Source: Catellatospora sp. TT07R-123 (lineage in GTDB: Bacteria > Actinomycetota > Actinomycetes > Mycobacteriales > Micromonosporaceae). From it: a stretch of 64,000 bases of DNA. Of the stretch, positions 44,955 to 53,831 are shown one piece after another; positions within the stretch are counted from its first letter, which is position 1, and each line of letters begins with the position of its first letter. The position numbers and the translations under genes are program-made. The notes under the pieces were generated by a model. It was given only the letters and a program-made list of their open reading frames with translations. It had not been told where the DNA came from and made no database searches. The DNA is taken from NCBI RefSeq assembly GCF_018327705.1, contig NZ_BNEM01000001.1, positions 62,001 to 126,000 of the forward strand, given 5' to 3'.

Positions 44955-45449
44955 ATGCCCGAGGTCACCGCAACCGCGCGTCCCGCCGCCCAGCCGGGCA
45001 ACCTGGTGGACCCGTATCGCGCGTACAACTTCAAGCTGCTCATCAACAACGTCACCGAGGGCCACTTCACGGAGGTCGGCGGGCTCGGCATCAAGGTCGA
45101 GACCATCGCCTACCGCGAGGCGGGCAACAACTCGGTGGTGCGGGCCATCCCGGGCCGCGTCACGTACGCCCCGGTCACGCTGCGCTTCGGCCTCACCTCC
45201 TCGGCGGAGCTGTGGGAGTGGCTGATGACCGCGGTCGAGGGCCGGGTCAGCCGCCGCAACGTGTCCATCGTCATGCTCGACAGCTCGGGTTCGGCCGAGG
45301 CGCTGCGCTGGAACCTGGTCAACGCCTGGCCGCAGGAGTGGTACGGCTCGCCGCTGGACGCGATGAGCCGCGAGCTGGCCGTGGAGACGCTGGTGCTGGC
45401 GCACGACGGCATCCAGCGGGAGACCAGCGGTGTCGGCGCGGCTGCGTGA
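44955..45449 (+). CDS. eCIS inner tube protein (Pvc1-like, gp19 family)
   Basis: A 164-residue tube protein of the T4 gp19/Hcp-like family: DPYRAYNFKLLINNVTEGHFTEVGGL (abbreviated to YNFKLLIN and FTEVGGLG), VTLRFGLTSSAELWEW and a C-terminal helix-strand LAVETLVLAHDGI. Hexamers stack to form the channel for cargo. Only one tube gene is present, where PVC-type systems usually have a second. The gene follows the sheath directly and overlaps the next gene by 20 bases. Confidence 0.93.
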   Translation: MPEVTATARPAAQPGNLVDPYRAYNFKLLINNVTEGHFTEVGGLGIKVETIAYREAGNNSVVRAIPGRVTYAPVTLRFGLTSSAELWEWLMTAVEGRVSRRNVSIVMLDSSGSAEALRWNLVNAWPQEWYGSPLDAMSRELAVETLVLAHDGIQRETSGVGAAA

Positions 45450-46893
45450 GCTCGTCGGCTGGTTGCGGCGCCTCTTCACCGGAAGGGGCGCCGCCGCCCG
45501 GCGGGCGCTGGCGGTGACCGCTGACGGCACCGCCCTGGTGTACGTCCCCGAGCCCGCCGACGCGGTCGACGACCCGGCGGCCCGGCCGTCGCCGGACGGC
45601 GGTGCGCGCCTGGGCGGGCGCGCCGCCGACCCGGACGCGGACCGGACCGGTCCCGCGGTCCGCCCGGCGGTCGCCGCCGGGCGGGACTCGGTGGCGCACC
45701 GGCCGGACTTCCCCGCGTACGGCCGGACGACACGGACCGTCCCCGGCCCGGACGCCGCCCCAGGCGCCCTGGGCACCGCGTGGCCGCAGGCCGCGCCCCG
45801 GCATACCGGGACGGCGGACACTGAGCCCGGATCTTGTGCGTCTGATGTCGTTACAGCGACACCAGCCGCACAAGATCCGGAAAACGATGCCGGTCCGGCC
45901 ATCCGGTTGGACCGGCCGAGCCGGGTGCTGCCGTCGCTGCCCGGCTGGATCGACGGCGAGCCCGGTCGCGGACAGGGCCCGTCGGCCGAGCAGCCGTGGG
46001 CCGCCACCGGGCACCGCGGCGCCGGTTCGGCTGTCCACTCGGGATCGACCGACCGCGGCCGTCTCACCACGCCTGGTGGCGACCGCCGACCGAACCCGGC
46101 GACGGACGCCGGCATCGTCGACGGATGGGCTCAGGCTGCCCAGATCGGGAACACCCGGTCGGCACCGGCCGGTCCTACGGCTGCCGCGGCTCGGGCGGCC
46201 GACAGCCCGTCCAGAACGGACGGACCGGCGGGACGCCCGGCAGGCGAGGACGACACGGCACCGGCCGCGCCGCCCGCGCTCGACCAGGTCGAACCCGACC
46301 GCTCCGACAACGCTGCCGAGCAGCACGACGACCGTGACCTCGGGCGCGGTCGCCACACCGGCCGGGCCGCGACGGCTGCCGGGCCGGACCGCTCGCGGCG
46401 GCCGGCCGAATTCGGGCCGGTGGCAGGCCGCCGGACCGCTCGGCGCGACAGCACGATCGACCGGCCCGGCCCGTCGGCGCCGGACTGGACGGCCGAGGCC
46501 TGGCCCGACCCATGGGCGGGCGGGCAGCGGCCGTTCCACGACCAGCGCCAGGAAGGTGCGGGCGCCCGACCGGCGGCCGTGCCCGCACCGGCCCGGCCCG
46601 GCCCCGGCCGGGCGGCGCAGCCGCCGTACCCGGGTTACGCGGCGGCGCCGCGCGCCGCGTGGACGGGGCTGCCGTACGAGGCGGACCGGTTCGCGGCGCG
46701 GCCCGAGGCCGACGACGCAGCCGGGACCGCCGCGCCGTGGCCGGTGCTCGACGGCACCGACGCGCACGGCGACCCCTGGCCGCCGCTGCTCGACGACGCG
46801 GCGCTGTGGACGGTCCCCGAGCCGTCGCGCGCCGACCCCGACCGCATCAACCGACTGCGACGTGAACAGGAGGGGCAGCCGTGGAACGCGTAG
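45430..46893 (+). CDS. Long disordered Pro/Ala/Arg-rich eCIS protein
   Basis: A 487-residue protein with a short basic amphipathic N-terminus (LRELVGWLRRLFTGRG) and a conserved-looking C-terminal tail (RINRLRREQEGQPWNA); everything between is low-complexity and probably disordered. I recognise no domain. It overlaps the tube gene by 20 bases and the Pvc7-like gene by 13, so it is an integral operon member. Its place could make it a tape-measure or adaptor protein, but it lacks coiled coils. A 54-base hairpin lies in the coding sequence (45827-45880), which suggests growth by insertion. Confidence 0.75.
   Translation: MSARLRELVGWLRRLFTGRGAAARRALAVTADGTALVYVPEPADAVDDPAARPSPDGGARLGGRAADPDADRTGPAVRPAVAAGRDSVAHRPDFPAYGRTTRTVPGPDAAPGALGTAWPQAAPRHTGTADTEPGSCASDVVTATPAAQDPENDAGPAIRLDRPSRVLPSLPGWIDGEPGRGQGPSAEQPWAATGHRGAGSAVHSGSTDRGRLTTPGGDRRPNPATDAGIVDGWAQAAQIGNTRSAPAGPTAAAARAADSPSRTDGPAGRPAGEDDTAPAAPPALDQVEPDRSDNAAEQHDDRDLGRGRHTGRAATAAGPDRSRRPAEFGPVAGRRTARRDSTIDRPGPSAPDWTAEAWPDPWAGGQRPFHDQRQEGAGARPAAVPAPARPGPGRAAQPPYPGYAAAPRAAWTGLPYEADRFAARPEADDAAGTAAPWPVLDGTDAHGDPWPPLLDDAALWTVPEPSRADPDRINRLRREQEGQPWNA
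45827..45880. repeat. Palindromic element inside the disordered eCIS gene
   Basis: Arms of 24 bases (45827-45850 and 45857-45880; outer part ccggatcttgtgcg) differ at two positions and enclose a 6-base loop, ttacag. It is less GC-rich than the surrounding gene and is read through in frame as SCASDVVTATPAAQD. It resembles a mobile REP-like element tolerated in a disordered region. Confidence 0.7.
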
Positions 46894-47519
46894 CCTTCCT
46901 CGTCGACGCGACCGGCGAGCGCATCGACTGCCTGGTCAACCCGGAGACGCTGGTGGTACGGCGGCTCGCCGGGGTGCGCCCGGCCGCGCTGCCCGGTGCC
47001 GTCGTCGGCACCGGGGTGGACGACGCGCTGCTGTACACCGGCGGCGGGCGTACCGAACTGGTGCTCGACCTGCTGTTCGACGTGGACCTGGTGGAGCCCG
47101 CGCACCGGCCCGACGACGTACGCGACCTGACCGGGCGGCTGTGGCACCTGGCCGAGAACGGCGACGGCCGCCTGCCGCTGGTCCGCCTCGTCTGGGGCAA
47201 GAGCTGGAACCTGCCCGGCGTGGTGGTGAACGTGGCCGAGCGCCTGGACGCCATCGACGCCACCGGCACGCCGCGCCGCTCCTGGCTGCGGCTGAAGCTG
47301 GTGCGCACCGAGGGCGAGCCCCCGGCGCCGCCGCAGCGCACCTCGGCGGCGGCGGTCCAGGTCACCGGCAACGGCGCCGACGGCGCCGGCGTCCGGTTCG
47401 ACCTGCTGGCCGCCACCGCCCTGGGCGACCCGACCCGGTGGCGGGAGCTGGCCGAGCACAACGACGTCGCCAACCCGCTGGCCGTGCCTGCGGGATCCGT
47501 GCTGGGAGTGCCGTCATGA
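46881..47519 (+). CDS. eCIS tube-baseplate adaptor (Pvc7-like, CIS_tube/LysM family)
   Basis: A 212-residue protein. The N-terminal domain follows the CIS_tube family (DCLVNPETLVVRR, TELVLDLLFDVDL, RLVWGKSWNLPGVVVNV, RSWLRLKLV); the C-terminal 45 residues (about 165-212, GDPTRWRELAEHNDVANPLAV) form a LysM-like motif. In known systems this protein joins the tube to the spike. GTG 46881 overlaps the upstream gene; its stop overlaps the next start (ATGA). Confidence 0.88.
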   Translation: MERVAFLVDATGERIDCLVNPETLVVRRLAGVRPAALPGAVVGTGVDDALLYTGGGRTELVLDLLFDVDLVEPAHRPDDVRDLTGRLWHLAENGDGRLPLVRLVWGKSWNLPGVVVNVAERLDAIDATGTPRRSWLRLKLVRTEGEPPAPPQRTSAAAVQVTGNGADGAGVRFDLLAATALGDPTRWRELAEHNDVANPLAVPAGSVLGVPS

Positions 47520-49003
47520 TCATCCCTTCGCTGTCGGTACGCCTCGACGGCGTGCCCGTGCCCGGCCGGGTGCTGTCGGCGCGGGTGTCGTACCGGATCT
47601 CGCTGCCGGCCCAGGCCGAGCTGACCGTGCAGGCCACGGGCGGCTGGCCGTTCGGGGCGCGGCTGGAGCTCGAACTCGACGGCCGGGAGCTGTTCGCCGG
47701 CGAGATCGGGTCGGTGGAACTGGTCCGCGGTCCCGGCTCGGAGACCGGCTGGACCGTGGTCGCCCACGACGCGCTGCACCGGCTGCGCTCACGGCAGCGG
47801 CCGCGGGTGTTCACCGACGTCACGCTGGCCGACCTGGCCCGCGAGCTGACCTCGGGACTGGGCCTGGACGTGCGCTGCCCCGACCCGGGTCCGGCGCTGG
47901 AGCGGGTGGTGCAGCACCGGGCCACCGACTGGGACCTGCTGTCGCGCACCGCCGCCCGGCTGGGCCGCTACCTGTACCTGGACGGGCGGACGCTGGTCGT
48001 GGACACGCTGCGCCCGCGCGGGTCGGCGGTGGAGCTGAAGTTCGGCGACACGCTGTGGCAGTGCCGCGTGGCCGGGCACGCCGACCGGGCGCTGTCGGCG
48101 GTGACGGCGTACGGCTGGCATCCCGGCCGGGGCGAGTTCACCACCGAGCGGGCGTCGGGTGCCGGCTACCGCCCCGGTTCGGCCACTCCCCCGCCGGGGC
48201 TGACCGGCGGCGCCGACCGCACCCTGATCGACCAGCCGGTGGGCCACCAGGCCGAGGCCGCGCAGGCGGCCGTGGACCGGGGTGCCGCCCGGGTGCTGGC
48301 GGTCAGCGGCACCTGCCAGGGCGACCCGGCGGTGCGGCCCGGCCGCGCGGTCGGGGTCAGCGGTGTCGACGACGCCGTGGACGGGGTCTATCCGGTGTGC
48401 ACGGCCGTGCACACGGTCGACGCCGACGGCTACCGCGTCGCGTTCGGCACCGAGCCGCCCGAGGGGCTGCCGCAGAGCACCGCCGCCGCGATCGCGCTGG
48501 GCCGGGTCACCGAGGTCGACGACCCCGACGGCCGGGGCCGGGTGCGGGTGGTCCTGCCCGGACACGGCGACCTGGATCTGGGCTGGCTGTCGGTGCTGTG
48601 CCCGGGAGCCGGGCCGAACAAGGGCCTCGTGGTCCTGCCGGACCCGGGTGACCTGGTGGTGCTGGCGCTGCCGCGCGAGGACCCCGCCGACGCGATCGTG
48701 CTGGGCGCGGTCTTCGGGCCGCAGACGCCACCGGACACCGGCGTGAAGGGCGGCTCGGTCAAGCGGTGGACGCTGCACAGCGCGGGCGGGCAGGAGGTCG
48801 TCGTCGACGACTCGGACAAGTCGATCACCCTGACCAACGCCGACGGCAGCCGGCTGGAGCTGTCGCCGAGCACGGTACGGCTACTGGCCCGCACCGACCT
48901 GGTCATCGAGGCGCCCGGCCACAAGCTGTCGATCCGCGCCGCCAGCGTCGACTTCGAGCGGGCGCTGATCCCGGGCCTGCCCACGGGGGTGAATCCGCTG
49001 TGA
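47516..49003 (+). CDS. eCIS spike protein (Pvc8/VgrG-like)
   Basis: A 495-residue protein: gpD-like N-terminal part (about 1-310, with ELDGRELFAGEIGSVEL, TLADLARELTSGLGL, VVQHRATDWDLLSRTAARLGRYLYLD, shortened to TLADLARELT and RLGRYLYLDG) and a gp5-like OB fold (about 345-420, GRVTEVDDPDGRGRVRVVLPG) followed by a beta-helical spike tail. It forms the puncturing spike under the tube. ATG 47516 overlaps the previous stop; upstream frame is a shadow of other genes. No C-terminal effector domain is fused. Confidence 0.9.
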   Translation: MIIPSLSVRLDGVPVPGRVLSARVSYRISLPAQAELTVQATGGWPFGARLELELDGRELFAGEIGSVELVRGPGSETGWTVVAHDALHRLRSRQRPRVFTDVTLADLARELTSGLGLDVRCPDPGPALERVVQHRATDWDLLSRTAARLGRYLYLDGRTLVVDTLRPRGSAVELKFGDTLWQCRVAGHADRALSAVTAYGWHPGRGEFTTERASGAGYRPGSATPPPGLTGGADRTLIDQPVGHQAEAAQAAVDRGAARVLAVSGTCQGDPAVRPGRAVGVSGVDDAVDGVYPVCTAVHTVDADGYRVAFGTEPPEGLPQSTAAAIALGRVTEVDDPDGRGRVRVVLPGHGDLDLGWLSVLCPGAGPNKGLVVLPDPGDLVVLALPREDPADAIVLGAVFGPQTPPDTGVKGGSVKRWTLHSAGGQEVVVDDSDKSITLTNADGSRLELSPSTVRLLARTDLVIEAPGHKLSIRAASVDFERALIPGLPTGVNPL

Positions 49004-49338
49004 AGGCGATCGTGTCGACCGCCGACGTGCGCTGCGACCACGACGGCAAGGTGCAGAACAACCCGTCGCAGCACTGGGTGCAGATCGCCGGGGACCCGGT
49101 GCTCGTCGACGACGACCCGGAGGGCCGCGCCATCGTCCGCTGCCCGAACATCGGCGCCACGATGAAGCCCTGCACGAAGACGCTGCGGGTGTTCACCGGC
49201 TACAGCGACTGGATCCGCGTGGACGGCCACGCGGTCGTGCTGGACAACCTCGACGGGCTCACCGACGGCACCGTGCCCGGCACGGTCCACTACCAGGTCC
49301 GGATCCCCGGCCAGTCCTTCGTGGAGGTCTCCGCGTGA
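49000..49338 (+). CDS. eCIS spike-tip PAAR-like protein (Pvc10-like)
   Basis: A 112-residue protein beginning with GTG that overlaps the previous stop (GTGA). Pattern CDHDGKVQ, CPNIGATMKPCTKTL, GYSDWIRVDGHAVVLDNLDGLTDG (shortened to YSDWIRVDGHAVVLDN) with four Cys matches PAAR-like/DUF4280-type spike tips that bind a metal at the point. It sharpens the spike and may carry effectors. Confidence 0.8.
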   Translation: MKAIVSTADVRCDHDGKVQNNPSQHWVQIAGDPVLVDDDPEGRAIVRCPNIGATMKPCTKTLRVFTGYSDWIRVDGHAVVLDNLDGLTDGTVPGTVHYQVRIPGQSFVEVSA

Positions 49339-49730
49339 ACACGGCATCGTTGCGCTTCTCCGAGCCCGACGGGCTCGTCACCTCGGCCGCGGGGCGGGTC
49401 TCGCTCGTCCACGGCGACGACGCGATCCGCCAGGCGATCATGCTGCTGCTCGGGACGACCCCCGGCGAGCGGCTGATGCGCCCCGACTACGGCTCGCACC
49501 TGCACCGGCTGCTGTTCGCGCCGAACGACCAGACCACGGCCGGTCTGGCCATCCACTACGTACGCCACGCGATCGAACGCTGGGAGCCGCGGGTGGAGAT
49601 CGAGGAGGTCGACGCCGACCCCGATCCCGACATCCCGACCCGGCTGAACGTCCACCTGCGCTACCGGGTCCGCCAGACGCTGGCCACCGGTGTCCTCGAC
49701 TACCCCCTCGACCTGGGAGAGCAGCCATGA
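49335..49730 (+). CDS. eCIS baseplate wedge protein (Pvc9-like, gp25 family)
   Basis: A 131-residue gp25-family protein with RQAIMLLLGTTPGERLMRPDYGSHL (core TTPGERLMRPDYGS) and the C-terminal LNVHLRYRVR strand. gp25 homologues nucleate the baseplate wedge and the sheath. GTG 49335 overlaps the previous stop (GTGA), and its own stop overlaps the next ATG. Confidence 0.92.
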   Translation: MNTASLRFSEPDGLVTSAAGRVSLVHGDDAIRQAIMLLLGTTPGERLMRPDYGSHLHRLLFAPNDQTTAGLAIHYVRHAIERWEPRVEIEEVDADPDPDIPTRLNVHLRYRVRQTLATGVLDYPLDLGEQP

Positions 49731-52264
49731 TCCCCGTGCCGAACCTGGACGACCGCACCTTCGCCGACCTCGTCTCCGAGGCCCGCGAGCGGGTGCAGCG
49801 GTCGTGCCCGGACTGGACCGACCTGTCGGTGCACGATCCGGGCGCGGCGCTGCTGGAGGCGTTCGCATACCTGACCGAGGTGATGCTGTTCCGGCTGAAC
49901 CGGCTGCCGGAGAAGGCATACCTGGAGTTCCTGAACCTGCTGGGGGTGACCCGGCGGCCGCCCGCGGCGGCGTGGACGGAGCTGACGTTCAGCCGCACCG
50001 GTGCCGACACCGCCGAGCGGATCGTGATCCCGGCCGGGACCAGGGTGGTGGCCGCGCGCGGCGCCGATCCGCAGCCGGTCGTGTTCACCACGACCGTGCC
50101 GGCGGCGATCGCCGAGGGCACGGCCGAGGTCCGGGTGCGGGCGTACCACTGCGAGCTGGTCGACGGGGAGCTGCTGGGCCTGGGCTCGGGGCTGCCGGGC
50201 CAGGTGCTGCGCTGCGACCGCGCCCCGCTGGCCACCACCGGGGAGCCGCTGGAGGTGATGGTCGGGGTGCAGACGGCCGGGCCGGTCGACGGCGCGGCGC
50301 GGGAGTTCCAGGGCCGGGTGTTCGAGATCTGGCGGCGGGTGGAGAGCTTCGCCGGGCTGGGCGCGACCGACCGGGCGTACCTGCTGGACCCGGCCTCGGG
50401 TGTGGTCACGTTCGCGCCGGAGCTGGACGGTGGCGTGGTGCCCGGTGCGGTGCCGGGGGCGCACCGCGAGATCCGGATCTGGTACCGCACCGGCGGCGGC
50501 GCGGCGGGCAACGTCGGGGCGGGCACGCTGACGACCCTGCGCGACCCGGTCGCCGGGGTGCGGGTCGTCAACGCCGAACCGGCCCGGGGCGGCCGCGACA
50601 TCGAACCGGTCGACGCGGTCGCCCGGCGCGGGCCGTACGAGCTGTTCAGCCTGCACCGGGCGGTCACCGCGCGGGACTTCGAGCTGCTGGCGACCACCGA
50701 CTCCCCCGCCGTGGCGCGGGCCCGCGCGTTCACCCGGGCGGCGATGTGGTCGTTCGCCCGGCCGGGCGAGGTCGAGGTGACGCTGGTGCCGTTCGTGCCG
50801 GAGGCGGCGCGGCCGGGCTGGCGGCTGCCGGTGTCGGCGCTGCTGGAGCGGCAGCTCGACGAGGTGCGGCTGCGCACCCAGGCCGATCTGGACCGGCGCC
50901 GGGCGCTGGGCACGTCGGTGACCACGACGTGGGCGCGGTACAAGACGGTGTCGGTGCGCGGCCGGGTCGTGGTGGGGCGGCAGGAGGACGTCGAGGCGGT
51001 CCGCCGGCGCATCCACGACCGGCTCTACCAGTCGATCAGCCCGCTGCCCGCCCCGGCGACGGTGGAGGGCTGGACGTTCGGCGAGCCGCTGCGGGCGTCG
51101 AACGTGTACCGGATCCTGGAGCAGGCCGAGCCGGGCGTCCGCTACGTCGACGAGGTGCGGTTCGTGCTCGATCACGCGCCCAGCGCCTCGGTCGGGTCGA
51201 TCGCCGCCGACAACTACCAGGCCGCCACTTGGTACGCGGGCGGCGGCACCCAGGTGTTCCGGTCCACCAACGACGGCCAGGGCTGGGAGCAGGTCTTCGA
51301 GCTGCCGGGCGAGACGGTGCGGCAGGTGCTGCCCGCACCCGCGGCCGACCGGCCGGGCGTGACGGCGCGGCCGGGCACGGTGGCGGTGGTCGCCAACTCC
51401 GACGAGGGCGGCTCCTCGGTGTACCTGTCGGCCGACCTGGGCGAGACCTGGCGCAAGCTCACCGAGATCGACGCGGTGGTGCTGGAGGCGGCCTGGATCG
51501 ACCGGGACGAGGCGGTGTCGCTGCTGTTCGCCTCGGACGCGGGCCTGTTCGAGCTGTCGCTGGTGGACGGTGCGGTGCCGCTGCAGATCGTGGTCGACCA
51601 GAAGGACCAGGACCGCGGGTTCAACTCGGTGCGCGCGTTCGTGTCAGAGCGCGGCGTGTGGGGCGTGGCCCTGGCCGCCGAGACCAGCTACGGGGTGTAC
51701 CTGTCGACGGCGGGCGGGCGGCCGGGCACGTTCCAGCACATCGGGCTGGCCGGCACCGACACCCGGGCGCTGGCGGTGCAGCTCGACGGCCCGGACACGG
51801 TGCTGTGGGTGGGCACCGGCATGGCCGACCCGCGCAAGCCCGGCAAGGGCTGCTACCGGGCGCGGCTGTTCGAGGCCGATGTGCGCTGGCAGGAGATGTC
51901 GAACGGGTGGACCGGCGGCACCTGCTGGGGGCTGGACTTCGCCGACGGGGTCGCGTACGCGGCGAGCCAGAGCGGCGGCGTGCTCCAGCTGGACACCACG
52001 GCGGCGGCCCCGCAGTGGGAGTCGCCGTCGGTCAACTGCGGGCTGCCGCTGCGCGACCGGACCCGGTTCGAGCCGGTGCGCACCGTCGCCGCCGGCGGCC
52101 AGGTGTTCGTCGGCGGCAACCGGGGCACCCACGTGCGCGCCGGGGCCGGGCTGTGGAGCTCGGCGGCCAGCACGGAGCTGCGCCAGGTCGTCACGATCCC
52201 GCCCACCTGGCTGCTCGTCTCGGGCGACCACGACATCGAGGTGGTGATCGAGGATGCGCAGTGA
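49727..52264 (+). CDS. eCIS baseplate protein (Pvc11-like, gp6/J family) fused to a beta-propeller
   Basis: An 845-residue protein. Residues about 1-485 are a baseplate J-like protein (DLSVHDPGAALLEAFAYLTEVMLFRLNRLP at the start, reduced to DPGAALLEAFAYLTE; later ITPxRAVT-type segment TARDFELLA and the C-terminal TVEGWTFGEPL). About 490-845 form a beta-propeller with Asp-box motifs (STNDGQGWE near 512, SADLGETWR near 568) and several GVW/VAYA-type strands. The propeller is not part of the family core and may present a binding surface at the baseplate. ATG overlaps the previous stop. Confidence 0.9.
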   Translation: MIPVPNLDDRTFADLVSEARERVQRSCPDWTDLSVHDPGAALLEAFAYLTEVMLFRLNRLPEKAYLEFLNLLGVTRRPPAAAWTELTFSRTGADTAERIVIPAGTRVVAARGADPQPVVFTTTVPAAIAEGTAEVRVRAYHCELVDGELLGLGSGLPGQVLRCDRAPLATTGEPLEVMVGVQTAGPVDGAAREFQGRVFEIWRRVESFAGLGATDRAYLLDPASGVVTFAPELDGGVVPGAVPGAHREIRIWYRTGGGAAGNVGAGTLTTLRDPVAGVRVVNAEPARGGRDIEPVDAVARRGPYELFSLHRAVTARDFELLATTDSPAVARARAFTRAAMWSFARPGEVEVTLVPFVPEAARPGWRLPVSALLERQLDEVRLRTQADLDRRRALGTSVTTTWARYKTVSVRGRVVVGRQEDVEAVRRRIHDRLYQSISPLPAPATVEGWTFGEPLRASNVYRILEQAEPGVRYVDEVRFVLDHAPSASVGSIAADNYQAATWYAGGGTQVFRSTNDGQGWEQVFELPGETVRQVLPAPAADRPGVTARPGTVAVVANSDEGGSSVYLSADLGETWRKLTEIDAVVLEAAWIDRDEAVSLLFASDAGLFELSLVDGAVPLQIVVDQKDQDRGFNSVRAFVSERGVWGVALAAETSYGVYLSTAGGRPGTFQHIGLAGTDTRALAVQLDGPDTVLWVGTGMADPRKPGKGCYRARLFEADVRWQEMSNGWTGGTCWGLDFADGVAYAASQSGGVLQLDTTAAAPQWESPSVNCGLPLRDRTRFEPVRTVAAGGQVFVGGNRGTHVRAGAGLWSSAASTELRQVVTIPPTWLLVSGDHDIEVVIEDAQ

Positions 52265-52715
52265 CGCGATCGCCGGGATGCTCCCGGCGGCCTACCAGCG
52301 GTCGATGCACCCGTCCGGGGTGCTGTGGGCGCTGCTGGGCGTGATGGAGGGCCTGCACGAGAGCAGCGAGGCCCGGCTCGGGTCGGTCGAGGACCTGTTC
52401 CACCCGTACCGCAGCCCGGACCGGCTGGTGCCGTTCCTGGCCCGCTGGGTGTCGGTCGACCACCTGGGCACCGGCCGCGACCTGGTCGCGGCCGGGGCCG
52501 CGCTGGCGCAGTGGCGCGGCACCCGCGAGGGCCTGAAGGCCGCGGTGGTCATCGCCACCGGCCTGACCGAGATCGAGATCGAGGAGGCGGAAGACCGCCC
52601 GTTCCACCTGATCGTACGCATCCCCGCCGGATGCGTACTGGCCGAGCAGGTCCGGCGCATCGTCGAGCTGGACAAGCCGGCCGCCACCACCTTCGAGATG
52701 GGAGTGCTGCCGTGA
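52254..52715 (+). CDS. eCIS baseplate protein (Pvc12-like, phage tail protein I family)
   Basis: A 153-residue protein with MLPAAYQRS, LLGVMEGLHESSEARLGSVEDLFHPYRSPDRLVPFLARWVSVD (reduced to FHPYRSPDRLVPFLARWV) and WRGTREGLKAAV, matching the gpI-type tail protein that completes the wedge with gp6. Starts 11 bases inside the previous gene end; its stop overlaps the next GTG. Confidence 0.88.
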   Translation: MRSDAIAGMLPAAYQRSMHPSGVLWALLGVMEGLHESSEARLGSVEDLFHPYRSPDRLVPFLARWVSVDHLGTGRDLVAAGAALAQWRGTREGLKAAVVIATGLTEIEIEEAEDRPFHLIVRIPAGCVLAEQVRRIVELDKPAATTFEMGVLP

Positions 52716-53830
52716 ACGAGAAGACGACCGACAAGAACGAAAAGTGGATCATCACCACGTCGACGCCGGAGGTGGCCCTGGGCCAGGACCGCGCCGCCGA
52801 GGTGACGTTCACCATCACCAACCAGTCCAAGCGCACCGGCCGCCCCGGCATCGACTTCCACACCGGGTCCGACGCCGACGCCGCCTGGTTCACCGTGGAG
52901 GACTACCCGCGGCCGCGGCCGGGCGCGACCGCGCCGCTGGTCGTGAAGATCAATGTGCCGCAGACCGCGCCGGCCGGGCGTTACGAGTTCCAGGCCCGGC
53001 TGACCCCTCCCCCGGCCCCGGGTTCGTTCGGCGACGCCGTGGCCGGGGACGCGCCCGAGGAGAACTCGGTGCTCAGCCGCCGCGTCGCCGTCGTGGTGCC
53101 CGCGCCGCCGACGCCGGAGAAGAAGCCGTTCCCGTGGTGGATCGTGGTCGCCGCGGCCCTGGCCGTACTGGTGATCGGCGTGATCACCTGGGTGGTGTGG
53201 CCCAGCGGCGAGCCCGAGGCGGTGGCACCGCAGCCGTCGGCCACCCCGTCGGTCGAGCCGAGCGCCAGCGCGGCACCGGTGCCGATGGCCGCCGTGCCGA
53301 AGCTGGTCGGCCTGAGCCTGGCCGATGCCAAGGCGGCGCTGACCAAGGCCGGGTTCGTGCCGGGCACCATCCAGTACGGCTGGGACAACACCCGCGGCCC
53401 CGGCGCGGTCACCCGCCAGTCGCTGCCCGGCGGCGCGTCGGCCGCTCAGGGCAGCACCGTGGACCTGGGCGTCTCGGCGGCCGTCGCGCCGCCGGTGATC
53501 TCGGTGCCGGTCAACAACTCCAGTGTTCCGCCGGGCCGCATGCCGACGCTGACCTGGACCCAGCCGGACTCTTGGCCGGTGCGGTGGCTGGTGTCGGTGC
53601 AGCCCGAACGCTGCACCCGTTCGGTGCTCGGCGACGTGTGCGCGCCCGCCCCGGTGGTGTCGACCCAGGTCTCGCGGGAGCGGCAGTTCACCCCGGTGAT
53701 GCCGAAGCTGAACTACGACGTGGTCAACAACGTCCGCGACAACGGCTGGGTGATCATCAGCGTCCAGGTCCTCGACGACTACGGCACCGCCACGACCGCC
53801 GGCACCGTCCGGGTCTACCTGGAGCACTGA
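52712..53830 (+). CDS. Single-pass membrane protein with Ig-like and PASTA domains in the eCIS operon
   Basis: A 372-residue protein. The N-terminal domain (about 8-130) is an Ig-like beta sandwich (RAAEVTFTITNQSKRTGRPGIDF, shortened to EVTFTITNQS, and PAGRYEFQARL) facing the cytoplasm; one membrane segment at about 142-164 (PWWIVVAAALAVLVIGVITW); then a Pro/Ser linker, a PASTA domain (about 194-262, VPKLVGLSLADAKAALTKAGF reduced to SLADAKAALTKAGF) and a further beta domain outside. PASTA domains bind peptidoglycan or muropeptides. It may anchor the injection system to the membrane, as proposed for Streptomyces CisA; this is inference. GTG overlaps the previous stop. Confidence 0.82.
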   Translation: MNEKTTDKNEKWIITTSTPEVALGQDRAAEVTFTITNQSKRTGRPGIDFHTGSDADAAWFTVEDYPRPRPGATAPLVVKINVPQTAPAGRYEFQARLTPPPAPGSFGDAVAGDAPEENSVLSRRVAVVVPAPPTPEKKPFPWWIVVAAALAVLVIGVITWVVWPSGEPEAVAPQPSATPSVEPSASAAPVPMAAVPKLVGLSLADAKAALTKAGFVPGTIQYGWDNTRGPGAVTRQSLPGGASAAQGSTVDLGVSAAVAPPVISVPVNNSSVPPGRMPTLTWTQPDSWPVRWLVSVQPERCTRSVLGDVCAPAPVVSTQVSRERQFTPVMPKLNYDVVNNVRDNGWVIISVQVLDDYGTATTAGTVRVYLEH

Positions 53831-53831
53831 C

